Shown: positions 53,511 to 60,989 of the stretch, piece after piece | Numbering within the stretch: the first letter of the stretch is position 1 | Layout of the letters: each line of letters opens with the position of its first letter | Assembly (NCBI GenBank): GCA_963788285.1 | Contig: CAWBGB010000015.1 | Coordinates: 124,001-188,000, forward strand | Length of the DNA stretch: 64,000 nt | From: Alicyclobacillus_A sp963788285 | GTDB lineage: Bacteria > Bacillota > Bacilli > Alicyclobacillales > Alicyclobacillaceae | Direction of reading: 5' to 3' | Made by a program: the position numbers and the translations under genes | Notes under the pieces: generated by a model | Database searches by the model: none | Told to the model about the DNA's origin: nothing | What the model saw: only the letters and a program-made list of their open reading frames with translations

Positions 53511-54013
53511 TGCAGTGTCACTTTCCGCAAGAACGCCTTTCTGATTATATCGATGGACAATTGATACCTGAAGAGATGGAGTCCACGCGACGTCATCTTC
53601 ACCATTGCCAGGAGTGCATGGCGGTGGTGGAGAGCTATCAAGCGATTGGCAGCAGTATCCATGCTCTGCTCGGTAGTCTCCATGCGCCCGAAGAAATCGA
53701 AGCGTCTGTACTACAGCGTCTAGAGATGATGAGTGGGAGTAGGCAGACACGTCACTTATTCGAAGTATACCTAGCAGGCATGGCGGTTGCGTTTTTTGTC
53801 TTGATGCTACTCATCATATCTCCGATTGGGCGCTTCGTCCATGTTATGTTCCGCCTGATGGTAGCCATGCTGCATGGGTTAATCGTGATGTCATCTGTGC
53901 TTCAGTTCGTTTGGATTGTTGGTGTAGGAGCATTCATGATTATGGTTTTAGGACTTTCATTGGTCGGAATCCGACGGATGCTTCATTCCATCCAAAAAGA
54001 GGCTGTCTTATGA
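53510..54013 (+). CDS. ZAS-type anti-sigma factor (RsiW-like, 167 aa)
   Basis: The N-terminal cytosolic zinc-binding anti-sigma domain has His29-x3-Cys33-x2-Cys36 (RRHLHHCQEC). Two transmembrane segments follow (LAGMAVAFFVLMLLIISPI; FVWIVGVGAFMIMVLGLSLV). GTG 53510 overlaps the sigma factor stop, and ATGA is shared with the next gene. It should hold the sigma factor at the membrane and release it upon regulated proteolysis. Confidence 0.88.
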   Translation: MQCHFPQERLSDYIDGQLIPEEMESTRRHLHHCQECMAVVESYQAIGSSIHALLGSLHAPEEIEASVLQRLEMMSGSRQTRHLFEVYLAGMAVAFFVLMLLIISPIGRFVHVMFRLMVAMLHGLIVMSSVLQFVWIVGVGAFMIMVLGLSLVGIRRMLHSIQKEAVL

Positions 54014-54852
54014 GAAGATACGCTCGAATCACCTTAGTATCCTTCATTTTGATGGTCGTCACGTTGTCTGTGCTGCCGATTGGCTTTGCGGATGAACGGC
54101 ATTTAGACAACGTTGTCCGTGAGGAAACAACCACCATCCCGAAGGGTGCCACGGTCGAGGATCTGTTGGTTTTAGAACACGACGTCAACGTTCTAGGGAA
54201 TGTTTCCGAAATTTTAGTGGTAATGGATGGAAATGTACACCTCGGACCATCGGCGCACACCGGAATTGTTGTTGATTTGAATGGCACGGTAACGCAAGAT
54301 TCAGGATCTACCGCGGAAGGAATCTATCGTCTGTCGCTGCATAGCCCGTTCTGGGGCGGCACGCTCTTTGGAATCACAGCCATGTTGTTAGTGTGGGCGA
54401 TGATGCTAGCCCTGGGACTTGTGTTTATGTTTATTTCCGTATTGTTAACGATTGTTGTTGGCAGGCATATGACCACACCGCTCGCCATTCTCAAAGGTTC
54501 GGTGCGAAGAACCGGAATCATCGGTTTGTTAACTACGGCAGTAGTATGTTCGATGTGTTCACTGCTTGCCATGACAGAGGTAGGAATCCCCCTCGCTGGA
54601 ATTGTGCTGTTACTGTATGCCTTTGTGGGTCTATTGGGTTTGGCTGTTGTGTCAACATGGCTGGGGGATCTCGCGTTCACACATGCGAAGGTGCGTAAGC
54701 CGATGTGGTTGAACGCCCTTGTTGGCGCTGGCACCTGTGTTGCTCTCATGAACATACCGATTGTGGGGATCCTGTTGATTGTGGTGCTTTGGCTGGTTGG
54801 GATTGGCGTGGTAACGGCTTCGATTTATAGAATGATGAAGCTTCGCGAATAG
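54010..54852 (+). CDS. Exported bactofilin-like/multi-TM protein of sigma operon (280 aa)
   Basis: A signal sequence (VSFILMVVTLSVLPIGFA) is followed by about 90 extracellular residues with short repeating beta-type stretches (LVLEHDVNVLGNVSEILVVM, DGNVHLGPSAHTGIVVD, GTVTQDSGS). These recall bactofilin or polymer-forming domains. About four transmembrane helices follow from residue 120 (GITAMLLVWAMMLALGLVFM and more). It is co-translated with the anti-sigma factor (ATGA overlap). It may sense the envelope or tune the anti-sigma factor. No named family is certain. Confidence 0.8.
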   Translation: MRRYARITLVSFILMVVTLSVLPIGFADERHLDNVVREETTTIPKGATVEDLLVLEHDVNVLGNVSEILVVMDGNVHLGPSAHTGIVVDLNGTVTQDSGSTAEGIYRLSLHSPFWGGTLFGITAMLLVWAMMLALGLVFMFISVLLTIVVGRHMTTPLAILKGSVRRTGIIGLLTTAVVCSMCSLLAMTEVGIPLAGIVLLLYAFVGLLGLAVVSTWLGDLAFTHAKVRKPMWLNALVGAGTCVALMNIPIVGILLIVVLWLVGIGVVTASIYRMMKLRE

Positions 54853-54887
54853 GTGACGCAAGGATAAATTATGATTGGTACAAACCA

Positions 54888-54914
54888 GCCCTCGCCGAGC
54901 GAGGGCTTTCCCTT
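54888..54914. terminator. Bidirectional terminator
   Basis: GCCCTCGC-CGA-GCGAGGGC with TTTCCCTT on the plus side, between the convergent sigma operon and bcrC. Confidence 0.8.
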
Positions 54915-54916
54915 GA

Positions 54917-55522
54917 TTATGACGTAGGCGCTTTAGTCTGTACGGACGTTTGCCCAAAATTGAAAAGAGCGCAAAGAAACTTCGTGATTGGGTACACGAA
55001 TTTTGAGAAGCGCCACATCACCCGACCCGCGAATGTACCGACCACGAAACTCGCCAGCACATCTGTTGGCCAGTGCACACCTACATATACGCGCGAAAAA
55101 GCGACCACCACAGCGAGAACAGTAAACGTGTAACGAATCCACCTGTTTGACTTTCCCCAAGTGGCTGCAGCAAAGCCGAAACTTCCCGATGCATGGTCAT
55201 TTGGGAATGAAGCATCCACGCTGTGTGGAATGAGTTGCGTGAACGTACCCTTTGGCAAGGAGACGAAAGGTCGCGAGCGGAACCAAATATGTGAGATGAC
55301 GACATTGATTAACAGAGACAGAACGCCTGACAATCCCGAGATGATAAGTGTTTGGCGTCCTTGAATGTCCCTCTTAGGCAACAGGAACCACGCCAACATA
55401 AACAGTATTGCGTAAGGTTCAAGCGCATACTGTGTGAAGAAAGACATCAGCGCGTCCAGTATGGGATGATGTCCTGCCATTCCGTTAATCGCATGAAATA
55501 CGGTTACGTCAAACTGGTTCAA
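54917..55522 (-). CDS. BcrC-like undecaprenyl pyrophosphate phosphatase, PAP2 family (201 aa)
   Basis: Several transmembrane segments and three phosphatase motifs are present: ISHIWFRSRPFVSLPKG (K-x6-RP), DASFPNDHASGSFG (PSxH-like, with Asn at the usual Ser), and FSRVYVGVHWPTDVL (SR-x5-H-x3-D). It regenerates the lipid carrier undecaprenyl phosphate outside the membrane and gives resistance to bacitracin in related species. In Bacillus subtilis the orthologue is under ECF control, which fits the candidate promoter at 55566-55590. A frameshifted paralogue lies at 9389. Confidence 0.9.
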   Translation of the reverse strand: MNQFDVTVFHAINGMAGHHPILDALMSFFTQYALEPYAILFMLAWFLLPKRDIQGRQTLIISGLSGVLSLLINVVISHIWFRSRPFVSLPKGTFTQLIPHSVDASFPNDHASGSFGFAAATWGKSNRWIRYTFTVLAVVVAFSRVYVGVHWPTDVLASFVVGTFAGRVMWRFSKFVYPITKFLCALFNFGQTSVQTKAPTS

Positions 55523-55565
55523 AGACTACACACTCCTCGTTAAATTTCTACCTCGTATATCAGGA

Positions 55566-55626
55566 GACGCTTAACATCTCAAAAGTTCATGGATGCTTAT
55601 GAACCTTTTTTAAGAGAGTCACGGTC
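55566..55626. promoter_or_regulatory. Divergent ECF-like promoter candidates for bcrC and dedA
   Basis: On the minus strand ATGAACTTTTG (complement of 55580-55590) is followed 15 bases on by CGTCTC (CGTC at 55566-55569). On the plus strand ATGAACCTTTTTT (55599-55611) is followed by CGGTCTTTTTATT (from 55622). The two -35 elements form a GTTCAT...ATGAAC inverted repeat that could be mistaken for a terminator. Confidence 0.45.
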
Positions 55627-55661
55627 TTTTTATTGAGACACGTAGGAGGGGTGGCACATGT

Positions 55662-56270
55662 TTGGAAAACACAATTGTGCACTTGATTCGGTCGATGGGG
55701 TATATGGGTGTGTTCGTCGCAATGGTCCTCGAAAGTGCATGCATTCCACTGCCGAGTGAAATCGTCATGTCGTTCGGCGGATACTTAGCTTGGACGGGGC
55801 ACTTGCAGCTATGGTGGGTTATTCTTTTCGGTACACTTGGGAATATCGTAGGTTCCATCATCGCATATTACGTAGGAAAGATCGGTGGACGACCCTTTGT
55901 GAAATGTTACGGAAGTGTGATTCACCTATTAGAAAAGCATATTCAAATGGCATAGCGTTGGTTTGAAAAACGGGGTGAATGGGCTGTACTAATTGGACGA
56001 ATCCTGCCTGGCCTTTGCACATTTATATCCTTACCCACAGGATTCGCAAAAATGCCAGTGATTCGATTCACTGTTTTTACCGCTATCGGATCGTTACCTT
56101 GGGTGGCTGCATTAGCCTATGCGGGATACAAACTGGGACAGAATTGGGTAAACGTCAAACTCGTGATACATCCCTTTACCTATGCGGTGGCGGTGCTGCT
56201 GCTGATCATCATCATTCTTGTCGCCTTAGTCACACGTCGCCAAAAGAAAATGGTGGGTAGGGGGCATTAA
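55662..56270 (+). pseudogene. DedA-family membrane protein with a single nonsense codon
   Basis: TTG 55662 after GGAGGGG opens a DedA protein: MGYMGVFVAMVLESACIPLPSEIVM, then GNIVGSIIAYYVGKIGG. A TAG at 55953-55955 interrupts it, after which the same frame continues (RWFEKRGEWAVLIGRILPGL, FAKMPVIRFTVFTAIGSLPW) to 56270, giving 203 codons in all. It is one of the cleanest damaged genes in the window: only one stop, no shift. DedA proteins recycle undecaprenyl phosphate or affect membrane potential. The next gene is an intact paralogue. Confidence 0.8.
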
Positions 56271-56271
56271 C

Positions 56272-56871
56272 GTGCACTTCAGTTTGGAAGCATGGATTCA
56301 CCAGTTCGGATATATCGGGGTGTTCTTCATATTGTTTTTCGAAATGGTTGGAATCCCGTTCCCAGCAGAAACCACACTTACGCTTTCCGGCATTGAGTGG
56401 ATGCGTGGAGGATTCTCCTTGGTCCCTCTTCTTTTGGCTGCGGGGCTAGGCAACATCGCTGGTTCAACGGTGGCGTATGCGATAGGGAGATTTGTAGGAC
56501 GACCGGTTATCGTCAGGTACGGACGGTTTGTTGGGCTGACCAATGAGCGCCTTGACAAGGCAAATGAAACGTTCGAAAAATATCGTACCTCGGTGATTCT
56601 ATTCGCTAAGTTCATCGCAGGCATACGCGTGGTAATTCCGTACCTTGCCGGGATCAACAAAATGTCCTTTGGACTGTTTACCATTTACAACGCTGTGAGT
56701 GCCATTGTATGGGCTGGCTGCTTTATCATCGTTGGAAAGTACATTGAGGTCGCATGGAGCCAATACAAACAGACGCTGCATACATATCTTGTTCCGTTGG
56801 TCCTCGTCGCTGTCGTCGTTGTTGCCACAATGATGGGTCTCAGAGTGTGGCGCACACGAAAGAAATGTTGA
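56272..56871 (+). CDS. DedA-family (VTT domain) membrane protein (199 aa)
   Basis: The family core is seen: IGVFFILFFEMVGIPFPAETTL, GNIAGSTVAYAIGRFVGRPVI, the second half FAKFIAGIRVVIPYLAGINKM with the R-x3-P motif, and a final TM helix. GTG 56272 is one base after the preceding frame's stop. Some family members flip undecaprenyl phosphate. It may be co-expressed with the damaged dedA and face the bcrC gene, both steps of the lipid carrier cycle. Confidence 0.9.
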   Translation: MHFSLEAWIHQFGYIGVFFILFFEMVGIPFPAETTLTLSGIEWMRGGFSLVPLLLAAGLGNIAGSTVAYAIGRFVGRPVIVRYGRFVGLTNERLDKANETFEKYRTSVILFAKFIAGIRVVIPYLAGINKMSFGLFTIYNAVSAIVWAGCFIIVGKYIEVAWSQYKQTLHTYLVPLVLVAVVVVATMMGLRVWRTRKKC

Positions 56872-56910
56872 AATACTCGGAACCATGTCCGACAACACAC
56901 AACTCCAATA

Positions 56911-56957
56911 GAAAACGCCGGAAACCAGTATTGTTCACGTGGTTTACCGGCGTTTTC
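56911..56957. terminator. Bidirectional terminator
   Basis: GAAAACGCCGG-AAACCA and TGGTTT-CCGGCGTTTTC arms around a 13-base loop, A-rich before and T-rich after, between dedA and the convergent nitroreductase gene. Confidence 0.8.
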
Positions 56958-57036
56958 CATCTATTTTAAGTGTATAAAGTAGTTGTCTGTCGTTTTTTCA
57001 GGAAGTAATGGAGCCTGTGAGACCATGGTATGTCAA

Positions 57037-57681
57037 TCACGAAATCGTGTTCCAGAACGTCACTTCATCTACGCTCAACCGTACGGTTGGATACCCGGGT
57101 TTCGCCGCTTTGCCCAGCGCAATCAACATGACATTGACATAACGGTCAGGAATGTCGAACGCTCTACGGAATTGTTCCACATCGTAGCCGGACATTGGAA
57201 CCGTATCATATCCTCTAGCTTTCGCCGCTAGCATCAGTTGCATGGAAGCAAGACTCGCGTCAATCATTAAGATGTTTTTCAGTTCTTCAAGGGTTTTGGA
57301 TTGATACCAGCCGTTTATCGTACTGAGGATTGAATCTTTAACCTCTTCCGTCATATACCCCGCTTCGACCGCTCTTTGGTAAATCCGTTCCCCTTGCCAG
57401 AAGGCTTCCAAATCCCCCATCACCGCAATGATTGCCGAAGCGTCAAGCACTTGTTGCTGTTTGTAGGCAATCGGGTACAGCTTTTCCTTAAGTGCTTGAT
57501 CCGTAATGACCAGAAACCGCCATGCATTCAGATTGTATCCGTTTGGCGCGAGAATGGCTTCCCCGATAAGCTCTCTGATTTCTTCATCCGATATCTTGAC
57601 CGAAGGATCATAATAGCGTACGGAACGACGATCTTTGATAACTTGATAAAAATCTGCAGTACGTCTCAATGTCATTTGCAT
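57037..57681 (-). CDS. Nitroreductase-family FMN oxidoreductase (214 aa)
   Basis: It fits the NfsB/YodC-like pattern: FYQVIKDRRSVRYYDPSVKI with the FMN-binding Arg-x-Ser-x-Arg, ILAPNGYNLNAWRFLVITD, and MLAAKARGYDTVPMSGYDVEQF followed by the late VMLIALGKAAKPGYP. It acts as an FMN-dependent reductase using NAD(P)H; substrate unknown. ATG 57681 follows GGAGGTTG on the minus strand. It stands alone between two terminators and remnants. Confidence 0.9.
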   Translation of the reverse strand: MQMTLRRTADFYQVIKDRRSVRYYDPSVKISDEEIRELIGEAILAPNGYNLNAWRFLVITDQALKEKLYPIAYKQQQVLDASAIIAVMGDLEAFWQGERIYQRAVEAGYMTEEVKDSILSTINGWYQSKTLEELKNILMIDASLASMQLMLAAKARGYDTVPMSGYDVEQFRRAFDIPDRYVNVMLIALGKAAKPGYPTVRLSVDEVTFWNTIS

Positions 57682-58015
57682 GGTTTCACAACCTCCGGGT
57701 GTACTCTAAGTTGCAAGTGTGGTTCAAGACTGAAGTTCACTTCGCTGACCACCAGATGGTTCGGTAGCTCAAACTTTTGCACACGTGTTATTATGGTCCA
57801 TACACGGCAAGGAGGAAAGTACCTGCTTTTTCGTTCTATAGGTGCCAAAAGTAACCATGGGGTTTTGAAGGAGTGCCAACGAATTGAAACAATACAAGTG
57901 TATTGGAGGCCATTGACTGAGGTAACTCGCCGTGACGATATTGTCTATGTGTATGGGGCTCATTTGAACAGGCGAAGCAGGTGAGCTTATTGGAGGAAAA
58001 AAACTCCAAGTGATA

Positions 58016-58137
58016 TCAGCACGAATTAGACGTTTCAGCAAATTGCCGTAGAAGATCCCAACCTCGCCCTCGCGGGCTTGAGAATTGAGATTGAAAAACG
58101 ACTGCGTCATATTGCAGACGGGCTACAAATACATGCT
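58016..58137 (+). pseudogene. 5' remnant of a gene split by the IS110 element
   Basis: The frame reads FQQIAVEDPNLALAGLRIEI and then EKRLRHIADGLQIHA before a stop. I recognise the DPNLALAGLRIEIEKRLR phrase from uncharacterised bacterial proteins of the DUF4145-like kind, but no function is known. The 57785-57984 stretch just before also has an open plus-strand frame of unknown origin. The matching 3' remnant lies beyond the IS element. Confidence 0.5.
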
Positions 58138-58201
58138 TAGAAGATGTCGGTTGGGCAGCATTCCTGTTAAGAAGCAAAATCGGGTTTGAGGCAATAAAAA
58201 A

Positions 58202-58247
58202 CTCCTGATAGTGTTGATGTCGTCCAAAACACACCACTAATCAGGAG
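58202..58247 (+). promoter_or_regulatory. Hairpin sequestering the transposase ribosome site
   Basis: CTCCTGATAGTG (58202-58213) pairs with CACT-A-ATCAGGAG (58235-58247). The right arm contains the Shine-Dalgarno AGGAGG of the transposase, so translation from read-through transcripts would be blocked while RNA starting within the loop would be open. Confidence 0.6.
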
Positions 58248-58260
58248 GTAGAACTACAAC

Positions 58261-59547
58261 ATGAGTATAACGCAGAACAGCAAGATTCGCCGCATCACGG
58301 ATTCCACTCTGGTCGTTGGTGCAGATATTGCGAAGAAAGTGCACGTAGCTCGTGCAAGCGATGTACGGGGCGTGGAACTCGGCAAGCCGCTGACCTTTGA
58401 CAACAGTCGACGTGGCTTTGAGAAATTACTGACCTGGATCCGGTCACTCATGGTTGACCACAGCTGTGACAACGTCGTATTCGGTGTAGAGCCGACAGCG
58501 CATTACTGGATGAATCTCGCGCAGTTTCTGCGTCATCAGGGAATTCAGGTGGTTTTGGTTAACCCCATGCATGTGAAAAAGACCAAAGAACTTGAGGACA
58601 ACAACCCGACCAAGAACGACCGCAAGGATGCACGTGTGATTTCACAATTGGTCAAAGACGGACGGTACTCTGTACCTCACATTCCCGAGGATATCTACGC
58701 GGATTTGCGCGTGGGAATGAACGAAAGAGATCGTTTGTCTGAGGACCTGAAGCGAGTACAGGCACGTATTCATAATTGGTTGGACCGTTTCTTTCCAGAG
58801 TTCACGACGGTATTCAAGGATTGGGAGGGCAAAGCAGCTCTTGTATGCTTGCACCAATTCCCTTGTCCGGTGGATGTTCGGGGAAAGACGGCATCCGAAA
58901 TTGTTCAGGCATGGCGAGAGAACGGAATTTTACGAGGCGTTGGAATCAGTAAGGCAAACCTTCTGAAGGAGATGGCAGAACAGTCAATCGGGTTGACTGA
59001 AGGACTGCAGATGGCACGCCACGAGCTGATGATTCTGCTCAGTCAATATGATTTGTACCAAGAGCAGCTAGAGTTTCTCATGAACGAAGTCGAGCGACTG
59101 GTGAGTCAGATACCTGGGACGCAGCAAATGCTTAGTGTGCCTGGTGTAGGGTTGGTTACCGTCGCTGGATTCCTAGCTGAGGTCGGGGATCTCTCGGGCT
59201 ACGACAATGCCAGGCAGATACAGAAGCTGGCAGGGCTGAATCTCAAGGAGAATAGTTCTGGTAAACACAAGGGACGAACGACAATTAGCAAGCGTGGACG
59301 TCCAAAGCTAAGGTCACTGTTGTTCCGCTGCGTTATACCACTACTGGCAAAGAACGCAGAGTTTCAGGCGCTGCACCGTTACTATACACAGAGATCGCAG
59401 AATCCACTAAAGCGGATGCAGTCAGCGATTGCACTGAGTTGCCGACTGATTCGAGTGCTGTTCGCATTGGGACGGAAACAAGTCCCGTACGATCCAGTAA
59501 AGGTACTCGGACCCGTACACATTTCACGTTTACAGAATGCCGCTTAA
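58261..59547 (+). CDS. IS110-family transposase (428 aa)
   Basis: The N-terminal DEDD RuvC-like domain has VVGADIAKKVHVARA (first Asp), FGVEPTAHYWMNLA (Glu) and PTKNDRKDARVISQL (Asp pair). A middle coiled coil and the C-terminal Tnp20 domain follow (LSVPGVGLVTVAGFLAEVGD; ENSSGKHKGRTTISKRGRPK), with the conserved serine region and helix-hairpin-helix. The frame is intact. Recombination in the family is guided by an element-encoded bridge RNA. Confidence 0.95.
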   Translation: MSITQNSKIRRITDSTLVVGADIAKKVHVARASDVRGVELGKPLTFDNSRRGFEKLLTWIRSLMVDHSCDNVVFGVEPTAHYWMNLAQFLRHQGIQVVLVNPMHVKKTKELEDNNPTKNDRKDARVISQLVKDGRYSVPHIPEDIYADLRVGMNERDRLSEDLKRVQARIHNWLDRFFPEFTTVFKDWEGKAALVCLHQFPCPVDVRGKTASEIVQAWRENGILRGVGISKANLLKEMAEQSIGLTEGLQMARHELMILLSQYDLYQEQLEFLMNEVERLVSQIPGTQQMLSVPGVGLVTVAGFLAEVGDLSGYDNARQIQKLAGLNLKENSSGKHKGRTTISKRGRPKLRSLLFRCVIPLLAKNAEFQALHRYYTQRSQNPLKRMQSAIALSCRLIRVLFALGRKQVPYDPVKVLGPVHISRLQNAA

Positions 59548-59825
59548 CATCTTGGAGTTTCTCGATATCTAGCTAACTCGCAGTAAACGCAAACGACAAA
59601 CGAAGCACGGAGAAACCGGTACGAAACTTAACCTTGGGGCAACGACCCTGCCGGGCAGCAAACTACTGGTCTCCACCCTTTGACAGGCAGGACGAAGGAA
59701 TGAAACGGGACGAAACGAGGACCCTGTGAGACATGGGAGGGTAAGCCGCAAAGGTGTATGTGGAGCTCCAATGTGCAACCATATTCTAGCAAAAGGGGCA
59801 TACCCCTTATTTGAGTGCACCCTTG
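59548..59825 (+). ncRNA. Candidate bridge RNA region of the IS110 element
   Basis: The 3' noncoding part is long and rich in local pairing, for example GGGGCAACGACCC, CTGCCGGGCAG, GGTC...GACC (59670-59725), ACCCT...AGGGT (59721-59744) and AGGGGCATACCCCT (59794-59807). In the IS1111-type branch the guide RNA is encoded downstream of the transposase. The exact ends and the guide loops cannot be fixed without relatives. Confidence 0.4.
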
Positions 59826-59859
59826 TGGTCCAGAACCTTCCTTATTGGGATAGTCGACC

Positions 59860-60155
59860 CGAATCGTCTGCTGGGTTAACTGCGAAATACTGCGAATGAG
59901 CTAGAATACGCGAGAAAACGAAAGATCATAGAGGGAGTTACTTGGGGAATTGACGAGAAGAGGGTGCGTTGTCTCAGGGTGAAAAGACGTACTGACTGAT
60001 TTGTTGGGTTACTATATTGTGCGGCACAAGATGCAGCAGTCGATGAAAAGGTTGCCTCTTGGGCGACAGAGGTCGGACCAAGTCTTTTGTCTTCACTTGA
60101 AGCAAGGATTAACAATCATGACTTCAATACTGAATCGCCGTGTGCAGATTGACAA
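59860..60155 (+). pseudogene. 3' remnant of the gene interrupted by the IS110 element
   Basis: The plus strand ends with a recognisable stretch AAVDEKVASWATEVGPSLLS and SLEARI, stop near 60152. Just before it VLTDLLG is in a different frame, so it was also frameshifted. It fits the C-terminal part of the protein whose start is seen at 58016-58137. Confidence 0.45.
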
Positions 60156-60246
60156 GACCGTTTGAGAGGGAAGACGGGCATCTTATCTTTCCTTGGGGAC
60201 ATACTTTCAGTGCTCGCCGTAATGGGTGACATGCTCCGTTATCGAG

Positions 60247-60567
60247 TCAGTCCGCGCTCCAACGGAAGAAGCGCGCGGCAAGTACCGTGAATACCACAAA
60301 CATACCGGCTAGTACAGCTACGTCCAGTCCGTTGTTCCAAATGGAGGAGAAATTCCACGTTTGTCGCAGCAAATCAATCACGTAGTAGAGCGGTAATACT
60401 TTCGCTACGGGCTGAATGAAACTTGGCATCATCTGTAGTGGAAATGTTGCGCCGGATAGAAACAACATGAGGTTAAGCAGCAAGGAACTGATCGCAGCCG
60501 CAGCCCGGACGTTCTTGGCGAGAGAAGACATAAACAGTCCAAATGGAAAAGAACTAAAATTGACGAC
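60247..60567 (-). pseudogene. C-terminal fragment of an ABC-2 type permease
   Basis: Minus-strand frame: FPFGLFMSSLAKNVRAAAAI, LMLFLSGATFPLQMMPSFIQ and YVIDLLRQTWNFSS, then a last TM segment and stop. This is the final third of an ABC-2 drug or polysaccharide exporter permease. The N-terminal two thirds and the ATPase gene are missing, and no start precedes it, so it is a truncated remnant. Confidence 0.7.
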
Positions 60568-60989
60568 TTCGCGTTTCTTAGACTAATAGTAGTCCGCTCT
60601 CATGGTGACGTCATTGAATTCTATCGGTTCCAGGTAATGTCAGCTTAAATATTCGTCAAGTGTTGTAAAATCGTATATATCTATCTAGGGGGGACGCGTA
60701 ACAATGTCTCGATGTTGTGAAAGTACGCGAATCATACATCGAGCAACAGCGCTGTGAATCAATGATACACCATGGAGTTACGGAAGAGATAATTCAAACA
60801 CCGCACTACGATTAGGATTATGAACAGTCGGTAGAACACGCGATATACTGATCCGTTGTTCATTTGTACGTTGCATATTGGCCAACGTTTAATTGTTTTT
60901 AAAATCGACGTATATCTCTCTTATTACCAATTTGCAAAATTATTCACACCGAATCGGCTTTCGGAGAGATAGGTGGGAGGTATTTCAAT
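60568..60989. other. Intergenic region before the AT-rich PBP gene
   Basis: No gene is seen. A hairpin CTCGATGT/ACATCGAG lies at 60708-60715 and 60736-60743. A promoter for the PBP gene is expected but no box is convincing. Confidence 0.35.

Larger units (their letters stand above)
58140..59830 (+). mobile_element. IS110-family insertion sequence
   Basis: The element contains one transposase gene with a 120-base 5' and a 280-base 3' noncoding part. No terminal inverted repeats or target duplication are evident, as usual for this family. The ends are estimated from where the flanking gene remnant stops and restarts. The transposase frame is intact, so the element may be active. Confidence 0.7.

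Noticed and set aside
57769..58110. A 113-aa minus-strand ORF
   Set aside because: The plus strand of the same stretch carries a recognisable protein remnant (EDPNLALAGLRIEIEKRLR), so the minus frame is a shadow.
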